Shown here: one piece after another, positions 9,801 to 16,896 of the stretch
How the letters are laid out: every line of letters begins with the position of its first letter
Numbering within the stretch: position 1 is the stretch's first letter
DNA from: Opitutaceae bacterium
GTDB lineage: Bacteria; Verrucomicrobiota; Verrucomicrobiia; Opitutales; Opitutaceae
DNA length: 64,000 nucleotides
Assembly (NCBI GenBank): GCA_016711225.1
Contig: JADJTK010000019.1
Location: 1-64,000, forward strand
Reading direction: 5' to 3'
Program-made: the position numbers and the translations under genes
The notes under the pieces: model-generated
Told to the model about the DNA's origin: nothing
Seen by the model: the letters and a program-made list of their open reading frames with translations, nothing else
Database searches by the model: none

Positions 9801-9996
9801 TCACCAGTGTCTCGATCTCGTCGGGGGCCAGCCCGCCGACCGCCGTGTTGATCTGTACCTGGGGACTGGTGATATCAGGCACGGCGTCGACCGTGACGTG
9901 GAACGCCGACCAGACGCCGACCAGCGCCAGCGCTACGACCGCAGCGACCACGAGCGCGCGCCGGCGCAAAGAGAATTCGATGATGGATTCGAGCAT
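6835..9996 (-). CDS. CusA/CzcA-family heavy-metal efflux RND permease
   Basis: 1053 residues, the normal length for HME-RND pumps. These inner-membrane proton antiporters export monovalent or divalent metal ions with an adaptor and an outer-membrane channel. Visible features are the N-terminal TM1 (RRRALVVAAVVALALVGVWSA) followed by DAVPDITSPQVQINT, the TM4 proton-relay signature DFGLIVDGAVVMVEN diagnostic of CzcA/CusA, and the QLDEGALAIQM and AMDPMGPNTSDT blocks of the porter domain. TM10-12 are near residues 890-1035. Met residues in MAGARADLTLKIYGD and MFTQP are compatible with Cu/Ag, but metal specificity cannot be assigned. It starts 14 bp after the small adaptor gene. Confidence 0.95.
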   Translation of the reverse strand: MLESIIEFSLRRRALVVAAVVALALVGVWSAFHVTVDAVPDITSPQVQINTAVGGLAPDEIETLVTVPIEMEMAGLPGMTELRSLSKFGLSQITMNFRDGSDLYLLRQLVNERLAHVRDALPPEVSPVLAPIATGLGEIVYYTVRYGAGATQRPADRAEQLRELRLTHDFLVKPLLRATPGLAEVNAIGGYEKQIVVEPDPAKLAAAGVSFAQLVEVVRKSTANAGGGVLELGGEAVVVRADTRAKSAADLARLPVKFAGGVEPLLIGDLATVAVGSAVRTGASTEDGEETVTGAAIMLAGENSRLVAEAVVARLREITAKLPPGMEIRVVYDRSDLVNATIATVRENLFEGALLVAAILFAVLGNWRAAAVVALAIPLSFLFLLTGLVQGRWSANLMSLGAIDFGLIVDGAVVMVENILRHLAERQRVLGRALTAEERLREVRTAAREVARPMFFGVLIITVVYAPVLALTGIEGKMFRPMAIAVMLALGGALALALTLMPVLCSWLLRGRLEEHDGRIVRAAKAVYSPLLAWALRRRAVVLLGAVALFAFAGWRFTRLGAEFLPQLDEGALAIQMIRGNSVGLADSIEMQRRTERLLRERFPEISHLFARLGTAEIAMDPMGPNTSDTYVSLHPRERWREVDGRRITKAELVDRMRAELAATIPGQAHMFTQPVQLRFNEMMAGARADLTLKIYGDDFAELERLAIECRDVLRAIPGGGDVEFDALGRLPMLEITPKRDALRRLNLHADEINGVVATALAGEEAGSLVEGSRRFDVVVRLPEAARLDLAALRELPVRTGEDAAVQVPLGQIAELQVADRVGLIAREDTQRRVSILVNVRGRDTDGFVRAAAAKLRAVVKFPTGYYFQFGGQFENLQAARERLTVVVPVALALIFVLTYASFGSARQAALIFASVPLAAAGGVLALELRGLPFTISAAVGFIALAGIAVLNGIMLISYINQLRGSGRPLRAAVVEGTLTRLRPKLMTALVASLGFVPMALATGPGAEVQRPLATVVIGGVITSTFLTLVVLPVLYDLVESWRRKPRAEGRGR

Positions 9997-10010
9997 GTCT
10001 GGGAGCGGGT

Positions 10011-10487
10011 TCAGTGCCCGTGGGTGCAGCTCACGCCTCCGTTGACCGCCTGAATTTCTGCAAGCCAGAGCGCGCGGGTGCCCAGCGCCACCACCGTGTC
10101 GCCCTCATAGAGCCCGTCCTTCACCTCGACCCAGCCGGAATCGACGGCGCCGACCACCACCGGCGTGCGCAACAGCCAACCACCGTTGGCGACGAAGACG
10201 AAATCGCCGCGCACCGTGCGCAGCAGCGCCGAAGCCGGAATTGCCGGTACACCGATCGCGCCGGGCAGATCGCGGGTCGCCACCTCGGTCGTGGAGAGGC
10301 CGATATGCGCGGCCGCCGTGGGGCTGAGCTGAAGTCCGCGACCGGCCTTGAAGACAACGGCCGGGGGCGGCTCGGCGCCATGACTGGCGGCGTCCGCATG
10401 CGCGGAGGCGCCGTTGCCGGAGCCGCAGCCGGTGAGAAACACGATTGCCGCTCCGGCAGCCACGAGAGACAGGAATCGAGGTTTCAT
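10011..10487 (-). CDS. Minimal lipoprotein resembling the C-terminal part of an RND periplasmic adaptor
   Basis: Only 158 residues, against 350-500 for usual CusB/CzcB adaptors. A lipobox (VFLTGC, Cys about 21) follows the signal peptide. The mature sequence keeps an adaptor-like beta-barrel/membrane-proximal segment (LSTTEVATRDLPGAIGVPAIPASALL, then VFVANGGWLLRTPVVVGA and VKDGLYEGDTVVALGTRALWLAEI). The coiled-coil hairpin and lipoyl halves are absent. His/Cys-rich ends (SHGAE; CTHGH) may bind metal. It sits between the OMF and permease genes, overlaps the OMF gene by 4 bp (ATGA) and takes the slot of the adaptor. Either a working minimal adaptor or a reduced one. Confidence 0.75.
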   Translation of the reverse strand: MKPRFLSLVAAGAAIVFLTGCGSGNGASAHADAASHGAEPPPAVVFKAGRGLQLSPTAAAHIGLSTTEVATRDLPGAIGVPAIPASALLRTVRGDFVFVANGGWLLRTPVVVGAVDSGWVEVKDGLYEGDTVVALGTRALWLAEIQAVNGGVSCTHGH

Positions 10488-11746
10488 GGCGTGAGGCGCA
10501 CGGCGCCGAAGTCGAGACCGGTGAGAAGTTGGAGGCGCAGACCCGCGGCAAGGGCCTCGGCCTGGGTGTCGAGCAGCGCCTCGGTGGCCTCGAGGTACGC
10601 GCTCTGCAGTTCGAGGTAGGTGCCCAGCGGCACGGCACCCAACCGGTAGTGGCGATCCGCGGTTGCGGCGGCCTCGCGAAACTTGGACACGGATTCCGGC
10701 GACCAGGTCCGGATTTCCTCAACCTTCGCGACGAAGGTCTGCGCGGCCAGCGTGACGTCGCGCTCAAGTTCGCGTTGCGCGGTGCGAACGGTCGCCTCGG
10801 CCTGGATGCGGCGAGCTTCCGCGGCGTCGACCCCGGCGCGCGGGGTGCGCGTGACCGGCAGCGGCAGACTCAGCCCCACCCCGACGGTTGTCTCGCGGCC
10901 GTCACCGCCTTCGCTGGCATAGTAGGGGCTCACCGTGACGGCGGGGTAACGTTCGTGCCGGGCCAGGCGCAGCGCGTAACCTTGCCGCTCCAGCTCCAGC
11001 CGACGGGAGCGGAACTCAAAGTTGTTCTCACGAGCGGCCGCCAGCAACGCGCTCAGTTCGGGAGCGTCGCCAAAGAGCGGTGCCGAAGGGGCCAGCACCA
11101 ACGCAGTATCCGGGGCGAGCCCGCGCAGCTGGTTGAGTTCCAGGAGCGCCGACTGGAGCTCCAGCTCTGCGGCCGTCGCACGCCGTTGAAGAACCAGTTC
11201 CTGAGCCTCGATCGCTCGGGTCTCCAGCAGCGGGGTAAGCCCGCCCGGTTCCCGCGCTAGAAAGGTCTCCTTCAGCGAGGCAAAACGGTCCGCCACCTCC
11301 CGAATCGCGGCCGCCTTCGTGCCCGCCGCATGCAGTCCGTACGCGAGCCCCCGAGCCCGGGACTCGAGCGCCGCGCGAAAACGTGCGAGGCCGACCTCTG
11401 CGAGCGCCACCTCACGCCCGGCCACCGCCTTGCGCAGCGCGAGCCGGCCGGGCCACTCGAAGGTTTGCGCGAGGGAAACCGACCACGCCGTGCCCTCACC
11501 GACGAGTTCGCCGCCGGCGGCTCGCACGCGTTTACGGCCGAGCTCGACCGAGAGCTCGGGCGCCACTGAAGCGACGCCCCTCACACCGGCGCGGGCTGCG
11601 GCAAGTTCAGCCTCGAAATAGCGCAACTCGGGATGGCCAGCGCTGATCTCGGCGACCAGCGCCTCAACCGGAACCGGAGCGGATTGCGCGGCCGCCGTGG
11701 CGACCGACAAAAGGAGCAGAGTAGAGAAAGGGGGAAGCGAAGGCAT
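10484..11746 (-). CDS. CusC/TolC-family outer-membrane efflux protein
   Basis: About 420 residues from the ATG at 11746, which starts a signal peptide (PSLPPFSTLLLLSVATAAAQS). The helical-barrel pattern of TolC proteins is clear: paired long alpha-helical repeats (ELRYFEAELAAARAGVRGVA; QLLTGLDFGAVRLTP at the end) and the GVGLSLPLPVTRTPRAGVDAAEARRIQAEA signature of the second repeat. It should form the outer-membrane exit duct for the adjoining CusA-like pump. The upstream extension of the open frame is unlike an N-terminus. Confidence 0.92.
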   Translation of the reverse strand: MPSLPPFSTLLLLSVATAAAQSAPVPVEALVAEISAGHPELRYFEAELAAARAGVRGVASVAPELSVELGRKRVRAAGGELVGEGTAWSVSLAQTFEWPGRLALRKAVAGREVALAEVGLARFRAALESRARGLAYGLHAAGTKAAAIREVADRFASLKETFLAREPGGLTPLLETRAIEAQELVLQRRATAAELELQSALLELNQLRGLAPDTALVLAPSAPLFGDAPELSALLAAARENNFEFRSRRLELERQGYALRLARHERYPAVTVSPYYASEGGDGRETTVGVGLSLPLPVTRTPRAGVDAAEARRIQAEATVRTAQRELERDVTLAAQTFVAKVEEIRTWSPESVSKFREAAATADRHYRLGAVPLGTYLELQSAYLEATEALLDTQAEALAAGLRLQLLTGLDFGAVRLTP

Positions 11747-11863
11747 GGCAGTTGAACGGGAGGTTGGCCGGCAAGCCGGCGCGACAGACGCGCGGCGCCC
11801 CATGGGCTCTGCGCGAACCACAACAGCGGACTCCACAGGAATCCGCTCCGACTCAACGGCCGC

Positions 11864-12280
11864 TCAAGGAGCCTGAGCGAACGCAACAACCCGCTCAACC
11901 ACGCGCCACAGCCGCATGATCTCCGGAGGTTCGGCCGCGGTGGGGGCTACAGTGCCCTCGCGACCCGTTGCCAAAAGGCACTGCGGAGCCTGCAAGATCT
12001 GCAGCACCAGCGAAGGAGAAACCACGAAGGCGAGAGCCCCGTAGTCCTCACGCGGAGCACCCGACTCGATCACCTCGCAATGGTCGGGCGCACCTTGGTG
12101 GTCGGAGGCCGGGCTGGTCACATCGCCCGAACAACATTCCGAATCCCCAAACACCCCCGACGCCTCCGCCGCGCAATGCAGAGCCGCGGGTAGCCAAAGG
12201 GCGACCAACAACCAAGCGACGACGGTGAGGACTCTGCGGGGCACGGTGCGGAAGGAGACAGGCGGGCAACGCGCTGTCAA
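11864..12280 (-). CDS. Small Cys-containing secreted/membrane protein leading the metal-efflux operon
   Basis: About 138 residues (TTG start) or 126 from the in-frame GTG at 12244, which places RRVLTVVAWLLVALWLPAALHC as signal peptide or membrane anchor. Mature part: FGDSECCSGDVTSPASDHQGAPDHCEV, a CC-His-Cys cluster that could bind metal. No known family is recognised. It is first in line before the OMF, adaptor and pump on the same strand, so a metal-sensing or metal-chelating accessory role is plausible but unproven. Confidence 0.55.
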   Translation of the reverse strand: MTARCPPVSFRTVPRRVLTVVAWLLVALWLPAALHCAAEASGVFGDSECCSGDVTSPASDHQGAPDHCEVIESGAPREDYGALAFVVSPSLVLQILQAPQCLLATGREGTVAPTAAEPPEIMRLWRVVERVVAFAQAP

Positions 12281-12438
12281 ACCGCGAGCTCCAGCCTCCG
12301 GACCGGGGCGGCTCCGCTGGGTGGATGCGCCCGAGCGGACGACCCGACGTGATCACGGAGCTAGAGCGCGCAGATCGCGTGTACGCACGCGCCTACATCG
12401 GACACCAGGACAACGCCGACGCCCTCAAGCTCGCCCCC

Positions 12439-12927
12439 TCACCGCGCCTTCGCCGCTTCCTCGGCGGCGATACGTGTGATGTGGGCCCCGAAATCCCGAT
12501 CTTCGCCCTCAAGCAGCTGCGGCAGGCGCTCACGGAAATCGGCCCGGCGGCACCAATCGCGCATGTAATCTTCCCACGACATCCAAAGGCGCTGCGTCTG
12601 ACGCTTCATGTGATCCTCGTAGACCAAGAGGTAGGCGCGCTCAAAAATCGCGACGAGCAGCTCGAACATGATTTGAAGCCGCTCTTTCTGCTCGTCCGTG
12701 AGCGCCACAGCGGAGGGCTGGGGTCGCATCAGGCCAAGGTCGGCGTGCTGGAGCACGGTCTTGAGGAACTCCGCGTATTCGTCGGAGAGGCGCTGATAAA
12801 TCTCCTCCTCCTCGTTCTGTCGCTCCTTGCGCTGCTCCCAAAGGAAGGCGGCGATGGCAAACGGCAGGCCGATCACCGTGACCAGATACGAGAGCGCTTC
12901 GAGCCATTCGAGAGGCGACCAATCCAT
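12439..12927 (-). CDS. Membrane-anchored cytoplasmic protein, unknown function
   Basis: 162 residues from the ATG at 12927. One N-terminal transmembrane helix (ALSYLVTVIGLPFAIAAFLWEQ) is followed by a charged, helix-rich domain (EQRKERQNEEEEIYQRLSDEYAEFL), then LVAIFERAYLLVYEDHMKRQTQRLWMSWEDYMRDWCRRADF. Such single-TM helical proteins are widespread and uncharacterised. The longer open frame upstream runs back through a REP hairpin and is not real. Confidence 0.7.
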   Translation of the reverse strand: MDWSPLEWLEALSYLVTVIGLPFAIAAFLWEQRKERQNEEEEIYQRLSDEYAEFLKTVLQHADLGLMRPQPSAVALTDEQKERLQIMFELLVAIFERAYLLVYEDHMKRQTQRLWMSWEDYMRDWCRRADFRERLPQLLEGEDRDFGAHITRIAAEEAAKAR

Positions 12928-13011
12928 GACGCCGAAAGTGGCGGAGGTCCCGCCCCGAGTCGAGGGCGGGATGGCGAACGACACGCCCAGTCCACCAACG
13001 ATCGGTGTCCG

Positions 13012-13072
13012 TTGTAGGAGCCTGCTTGCAGGCGATTCCGAGCGCTGATCGCCTGCAAGCAGGCTCCTACAA
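13012..13072. repeat. REP-like hairpin TTGTAGGAGCCTGCTTGCAG, perfect 25-bp arms
   Basis: The 25-bp left arm (13012-13036) and right arm (13048-13072) are exact reverse complements around an 11-base loop. The right arm supplies the last leucine codon and TAG stop of the Nudix gene. A half copy with the same core lies at 38385-38410. The layout recalls the GTAGGAGCgggCTTGC REP elements of Pseudomonas. Confidence 0.85.
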
Positions 13073-13489
13073 AGGAATAGCAGAGCCGCCTCGCAGCGCG
13101 AGGTAGTGCTCGACGATCGGCACGTCGGCCGGTGCCCAATCGAGCGCGCGCAGCTCCTCGGGCGCGCACCAGCGCAGCGCCGCATGCTCAGCGGCGTGCG
13201 GCTCGACCCCATCGAGCAGGCCGGCCACGAACGGCACCAGGGTGATCGCAAACTTGCCGTAGTCGTGGAAGGCATCGGGCAGCCGCTCGCCAACCGCGAT
13301 TTCCACGTGCAGCTCCTCGCGGATCTCGCGCAGCAGCGCCGCCTCCGGCGCCTCCCCCGGCTCGATCTTGCCACCGGGGAACTCCCACAACAGTGCCTGC
13401 GCTTTGCCCGCCGGGCGTTGCGCGGCAAGCACGAGCCCGCCGCGCTCGATCAGAGCGCAGACGACAATGAGATGGGGAGTTGCGGGCAT
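13067..13489 (-). CDS. Nudix hydrolase, MutT-like
   Basis: 140 residues with a complete Nudix box starting at Gly40 (GKIEPGE, seven residues, then REIREEL), fitting Gx5Ex7REUxEExGU; Glu58 and Glu59 are the metal ligands. The N-terminal LIVVCALIERGGLVLAAQRP and following LLWEFPGGK match MutT/8-oxo-dGTP diphosphatases, which clean oxidised nucleotides. The start is the ATG at 13489; the extra upstream frame is not conserved in character. The stop codon lies in the REP hairpin. Confidence 0.9.
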   Translation of the reverse strand: MPATPHLIVVCALIERGGLVLAAQRPAGKAQALLWEFPGGKIEPGEAPEAALLREIREELHVEIAVGERLPDAFHDYGKFAITLVPFVAGLLDGVEPHAAEHAALRWCAPEELRALDWAPADVPIVEHYLALRGGSAIPL

Positions 13490-13569
13490 GAGGCGGTTGT
13501 AGTGAGCGGGGGGACGGGCGGCGATGCGGAATAGGTCGGAGAGAATGGGTCCTATAGGTCCCATACGAC

Positions 13570-13689
13570 CTATTCGGCTCCCGCCTCCCTCACCGCCCTC
13601 CTCGCCCGGCTCATGCGCTCTCGGAGCCCACCTTGTTCGAGGAACTCGTGCTCCAGGGCGCGAAGCTGGTGATCGAGGAGGTAGTTGGC
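13570..13689 (-). pseudogene. Truncated 3' fragment of a four-helix-bundle suffix protein
   Basis: Thirty-nine codons read ANYLLDHQLRALEHEFLEQG, then GLRERMSRARR and a TAG stop. This fits the C-terminal suffix of bacterial four-helix-bundle proteins as I remember it (a YLLDxQLxxLExxFxxxGG-type pattern followed by an RxxRxR-rich end). Directly upstream, in frame, is the TAG of a TAGTCCGGATC repeat, so the rest of the gene is missing exactly where the repeat begins. It is too short to function; read as a remnant left by an insertion or deletion at the repeat. Confidence 0.6.
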
Positions 13690-13737
13690 CTAGTCCGGAT
13701 CTTTCTCAGGTCTTTCCGGCCGGTGGCACCTCTGCTC

Positions 13738-13802
13738 GGCGAAGTCTCCTCCGCGCGCCCGTATCGCTCGATCCGGACTATGGCAAAACCGCTGCGGTTT
13801 TG
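13738..13802 (-). repeat. Dispersed TAGTCCGGATCGAG element, copy B
   Basis: On the minus strand: palindrome CAAAACCGCAGCGGTTTTG, then CCATAGTCCGGATCGAGCG, a gatacgggcgcgcggaggagac block and ttcgcc. It matches copy A at 5680-5745 block for block. Confidence 0.75.
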
Positions 13803-13805
13803 CTT

Positions 13806-13894
13806 TAGCCCGGACACTCAGGGTGTTGTCCGCGGCGATCAACGTAGCCCTGAGTGCGCTCCGCCGGCAAAGGAGATGTGAAATGTCCGGGCTA
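13806..13894. repeat. Inverted-repeat element TAGCCCGGACA...TGTCCGGGCTA
   Basis: Outer arms TAGCCCGGACA (13806-13816) and TGTCCGGGCTA (13884-13894) enclose inner arms CACTCAGGG (13815-13823) and CCCTGAGTG (13848-13856). The element abuts the ilvD stop codon (GCTAGCTAGC). It may be a MITE-like unit related to the neighbouring TAGTCCGGATC element. Confidence 0.6.
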
Positions 13895-13895
13895 G

Positions 13896-16160
13896 CTAGC
13901 TCAGCACGCCGCCCTTGCTGGCATTGCTCACCAGCTTGCGGTAGCGCGCGAGCCAGCCGTTGAGCGGCTGCTCGACGGGCTTCCACGTCGCGCGACGCGC
14001 CCCGAGCTCGGCGGCATCGACCAGGATGTCGATGCGCCGGCCCGGGAAATCGATGCGCAAGCGATCACCTTCGCGCAGCAGCCCGATCGGGCCGCCCTCG
14101 GCCGCCTCGGGCGAAACGTGGCCGATGCACGCACCGGCCGTGCCGCCGCTGAAGCGGCCGTCGGTGATGAGCGCAACCTTGTCGCCCAGGCCCATGCCCA
14201 CGATGTAGCTCGTGGGCGAAAGCATTTCCTGCATACCGGGGCCGCCGCGCGGGCCCTCGTTGCGGATGATGACGATGTCGCCGGCCTTCACCCGGCCGGC
14301 GAGAATGCCGGCGCAGGCATCGTCCTGGCTTTCGAAGATCACCGTGGGTCCCTCGAACACGAAACCAGGACCGCAGTACGCCTTGAAGGCGTCGGAGATG
14401 CCGGCGGTCTTCACCACCGAGCCCTCGGGGGCGAGATCGCCGTAGAGGATGGAGAGGCCGCCGTCGGGCGTGTAGGCGCGATCCGCGGAGCGGATGCAGT
14501 GCAACGCGTCGAAGCGGAACGACGGGTCGTGCGGCATGAGGCCGCCCGGCTTGGCGACGGCGAAGGCCTTCGGATCGTAGTCGTGCGCAGCGCGGGCGAT
14601 GGTGCCGGCGGCGTGGAGACGGGGAACGCGGAGCAGGCAGGCGATCTTCTTGGCGCCGGTCTTCTCGAACTGCCAGAGGATGAGCACCGGCGTGCCGCGC
14701 ACCTCGCCCAACTCGGCGCGGACTAGGCCGCGGAACTCGGTGAACTTCGGCTTGAGGCCGGCCTCGATCTCGAACGCCCCGGTCCAAGTGGTGGAGGCGT
14801 CGACCTCGAGTTCCCCCTTCGTGCCAAAGAGCGCGCCGCAGGCGGCGGCGTCGGCGGCGTTAAAGGCGGCGGCGAAACGCCAGAGCGCGATCGCGCGATC
14901 GTCGGCCGGATGGAAGAGCATCGGCTTCGGCACGAGGTTGCCCGAGGCGGTGCGTCCCGCCGGCCCGAGCTTGTCGGCCGGGTCGAGCACGAGGGCCGAG
15001 CAGCCGGAAATGCGGGTGATGCGCGCCTCGTCGGTGCACGAAGGCGAGCGCAAGTCCCAGGCGTCGATGTTCTCGCCGAGGGTTTTGCCGGTGACGGTGA
15101 GGCACTCGGTCTTGAGCGCACCGATGCGTTTGAGCTCGCCAAGGATCGTGTGGATGCCGCCGGCGCGATGGACGTCCTGGATGTGATAATCGGAGGATGG
15201 CGACACTTTGCAGAGGCAGGGCACGCGCCGCGAGATGGCGTCGATGCGGGCGATGTCGTACTCGATGCCGGCCTCGCGCGCGATGGCGAGGGTATGGAGC
15301 ACGGTGTTGGTCGAGCCACCCATGGCGACGTCGAGGGCGAGCGCGTTGTCGAAGGCGTCGAGCGTGGCGATGTCGCGCGGCTTGAGGTCGCGTTTCACCA
15401 GTTCGACGATCTGCGCGGCGGCCCGGCGGTAGAGCTGCTCGCGCTCTTTGGAGACGGCGAGGATGGTGCCGTTGCCAGGCAGGGCGAGACCGAGCGCCTC
15501 GCACAGGCAGTTCATCGAGTTGGCGGTGAACATGCCCGAGCAGGAGCCGCAGGTCGGGCAGGCGGACTGCTCCATCTTGAGCAGCTCCTCAGCGGTGATG
15601 TTGCCGGTTTGGAGCGCGCCCACGCCCTTGAAGACGGTGATGAGGTCGCTCTTCTTGTCGGCCGGGCGAAGGTGCTCGGGGAGTTCGCTGGACTCGTCGG
15701 TGTGCGCGATGCCGGCGGCCATCGGGCCGCCCGAGACGAAGACGGTCGGGATGTTCACGCGCAGCGCGCCCATGAGCATGCCGGGGACGATCTTGTCGCA
15801 ATTCGGGATACAGACCATGCCGTCGAAGCAGTGGGCGCGCAGCACGGTCTCGACGCAGTCGGCGATGAGGTCGCGCGATGGGAGGGAGAACTTCATGCCG
15901 GAATGGCCCATGGCGATGCCGTCGTCGACGCCGATGGTATTGAAGACGAAGGGCACCCCGCCCGCCTCGCGGACGAGGCGCTTCACCAAGGCGCCGACCT
16001 CGTTGAGATGCGCATGACCGGGGATGCAATCGAGGTAGCTGTTGCAGATCGCGATGAACGGCTTGTCGAAATCGGCCTCGGACTCGATCACGCCGGTGGC
16101 GCGAAGGAGACTGCGATGCGGAGCGCGTTCAAAGCCCTTCTTGATGATGTCGGAGCGCAT
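13896..16160 (-). CDS. ilvD: Dihydroxy-acid dehydratase with a large internal insertion
   Basis: 754 residues from the ATG at 16160, against about 560-620 normally. Dehydrates 2,3-dihydroxy-acids to 2-keto acids in valine, leucine and isoleucine synthesis, using an Fe-S cluster and Mg. E. coli-type motifs are intact: NSYLDCIPGHAHL, FNTIGVDDGIAMGHSGMKFS, PNCDKIVPGM (cluster Cys121 and the Lys123 position), ACPTCGSCSGMFTANSMNC and, near the end, ITDGRFSGGTAGACIGH. Between ITGK-like TVTGKTLGENIDAWDL and LHCIRSADRAYTPDGGL there are about 140 extra residues (roughly 385-535; ALWRFAAAFNAADAAACGAL, then VRGTPVLILWQF). They look like a SnoaL/NTF2-like alpha+beta domain. No other ilv genes are adjacent. 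Confidence 0.93.
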   Translation of the reverse strand: MRSDIIKKGFERAPHRSLLRATGVIESEADFDKPFIAICNSYLDCIPGHAHLNEVGALVKRLVREAGGVPFVFNTIGVDDGIAMGHSGMKFSLPSRDLIADCVETVLRAHCFDGMVCIPNCDKIVPGMLMGALRVNIPTVFVSGGPMAAGIAHTDESSELPEHLRPADKKSDLITVFKGVGALQTGNITAEELLKMEQSACPTCGSCSGMFTANSMNCLCEALGLALPGNGTILAVSKEREQLYRRAAAQIVELVKRDLKPRDIATLDAFDNALALDVAMGGSTNTVLHTLAIAREAGIEYDIARIDAISRRVPCLCKVSPSSDYHIQDVHRAGGIHTILGELKRIGALKTECLTVTGKTLGENIDAWDLRSPSCTDEARITRISGCSALVLDPADKLGPAGRTASGNLVPKPMLFHPADDRAIALWRFAAAFNAADAAACGALFGTKGELEVDASTTWTGAFEIEAGLKPKFTEFRGLVRAELGEVRGTPVLILWQFEKTGAKKIACLLRVPRLHAAGTIARAAHDYDPKAFAVAKPGGLMPHDPSFRFDALHCIRSADRAYTPDGGLSILYGDLAPEGSVVKTAGISDAFKAYCGPGFVFEGPTVIFESQDDACAGILAGRVKAGDIVIIRNEGPRGGPGMQEMLSPTSYIVGMGLGDKVALITDGRFSGGTAGACIGHVSPEAAEGGPIGLLREGDRLRIDFPGRRIDILVDAAELGARRATWKPVEQPLNGWLARYRKLVSNASKGGVLS

Positions 16161-16346
16161 GGTGGTAGATAGGAGGGGTGAGTCGTAGCGGGTTGCGGTG
16201 GTTTTGCCACCCTGGAAAACGGCCCGTTCCCGCCAAGAGCAAGGCGGGGCAAGGAATCGCCGCCCCCGCGACCGCCATACCGGCCCACCGCCCGCCAGTC
16301 GCCCGGAGGAACCTCGGTTGACTCCCCGTATTCGAATGCATGCTGT

Positions 16347-16359
16347 CGCATATGGTGCA
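16347..16359. promoter_or_regulatory. Possible ArsR operator shared with the cytochrome promoter
   Basis: CGCATATGGTGCA just upstream of the likely arsR start is nearly the same as CGCATATGTGCA (minus strand, 19240-19251) in front of the nine-heme cytochrome gene. Near-palindromic AT-centred sites of this kind are typical ArsR/SmtB targets. The assignment is by resemblance only. Confidence 0.3.
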
Positions 16360-16375
16360 AAACGCACCACCCCCG

Positions 16376-16723
16376 ATGCCAAAGAAGTTCAAACCCCTTT
16401 CCGACGAAGCCCTCGCGATGATCGCCCGCCGGTTCACGGCACTATCCGATCCACTCCGGTTGCGCCTGCTCCACAGCCTGTTCGATGGGGAAAAGAATGT
16501 GTCCGCCCTCGTCGAGCTCAGCGGCGGCACCCAGACCAACGTCTCCCGCCACCTCCAGACCCTCGCCGACGCCGGCATCCTCGCCCGCCGCAAGGACGGG
16601 CTGCAGGTCTTCTACTCAATCGACGATCCAACCATCTACCAACTGTGCGAGCTGGTCTGCTGCAGTCTGGAGAAAACGCACAACACCCGGGCCGAGCAAT
16701 TCGCCGGCCACGGCCGGGGGTGA
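16376..16723 (+). CDS. ArsR/SmtB-family transcriptional regulator
   Basis: About 115 residues with the winged helix-turn-helix of ArsR repressors: ALSDPLRLRLLHSLFDGEKN, VSALVELSGGTQTNVSRHLQ (recognition helix) and GILARRKDGLQVFYSI (wing). Near the C-terminus, YQLCELVCCSLEK gives a CxxxCC cluster suited to metal or thiol sensing. I chose the ATG at 16376 because MPKKFKPLSDEALAMIARRF lines up with the start of the second ArsR gene at 38849; ATGs at 16340 and 16352 are in frame. It is divergent from ilvD, and the multiheme cytochrome gene is convergent with it. Confidence 0.85.
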   Translation: MPKKFKPLSDEALAMIARRFTALSDPLRLRLLHSLFDGEKNVSALVELSGGTQTNVSRHLQTLADAGILARRKDGLQVFYSIDDPTIYQLCELVCCSLEKTHNTRAEQFAGHGRG

Positions 16724-16731
16724 GACGCGGA

Positions 16732-16834
16732 GTAGCGCCCCTGGTCGGAGCGGCGCCTATCGCCGCCCGTCCAAGCATTGCCCTCCCCAGAGTCCGCCGA
16801 ATCACGAAGGGCGTCGCAAGCGGCGCCCCTACAC
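16732..16834. repeat. REP-like inverted repeats (GTAGGGGCGCCGCTTGCGAC type)
   Basis: GTAGCGCCCC and GGTCGGAGCGGCGCCTATCGCCGCC on the left are partly matched by the reverse complement of GCAAGCGGCGCCCCTAC on the right. The right end reads GTAGGGGCGCCGCTTGCGAC on the minus strand, the same plan as TGTAGGAGCCTGCTTGCAGG at 13012. No gene is present in this gap. Confidence 0.5.
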
Positions 16835-16896
16835 GACCTGCCGCGTTGAGGTCAACGCGGCCCACCCCAAGCACCGGCAACGCCGAGTCCACGAGC

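Larger units (their letters stand above)
13490..13895. other. Repeat-rich intergenic region with a gene remnant
   Basis: About 400 bp between the Nudix gene and ilvD. It holds a 3' fragment of a four-helix-bundle suffix gene, a full TAGTCCGGATCGAG element and a second inverted repeat, each listed separately. A short plus-strand frame from 13633 (MFEELVLQGAKLVIEEVVG) is the antisense of the remnant. Confidence 0.6.

Noticed and set aside
13633..13881. A plus-strand frame MFEELVLQGAKLVIEEVVG...
   Set aside because: It is the antisense of the four-helix-bundle remnant and then runs through repeats.
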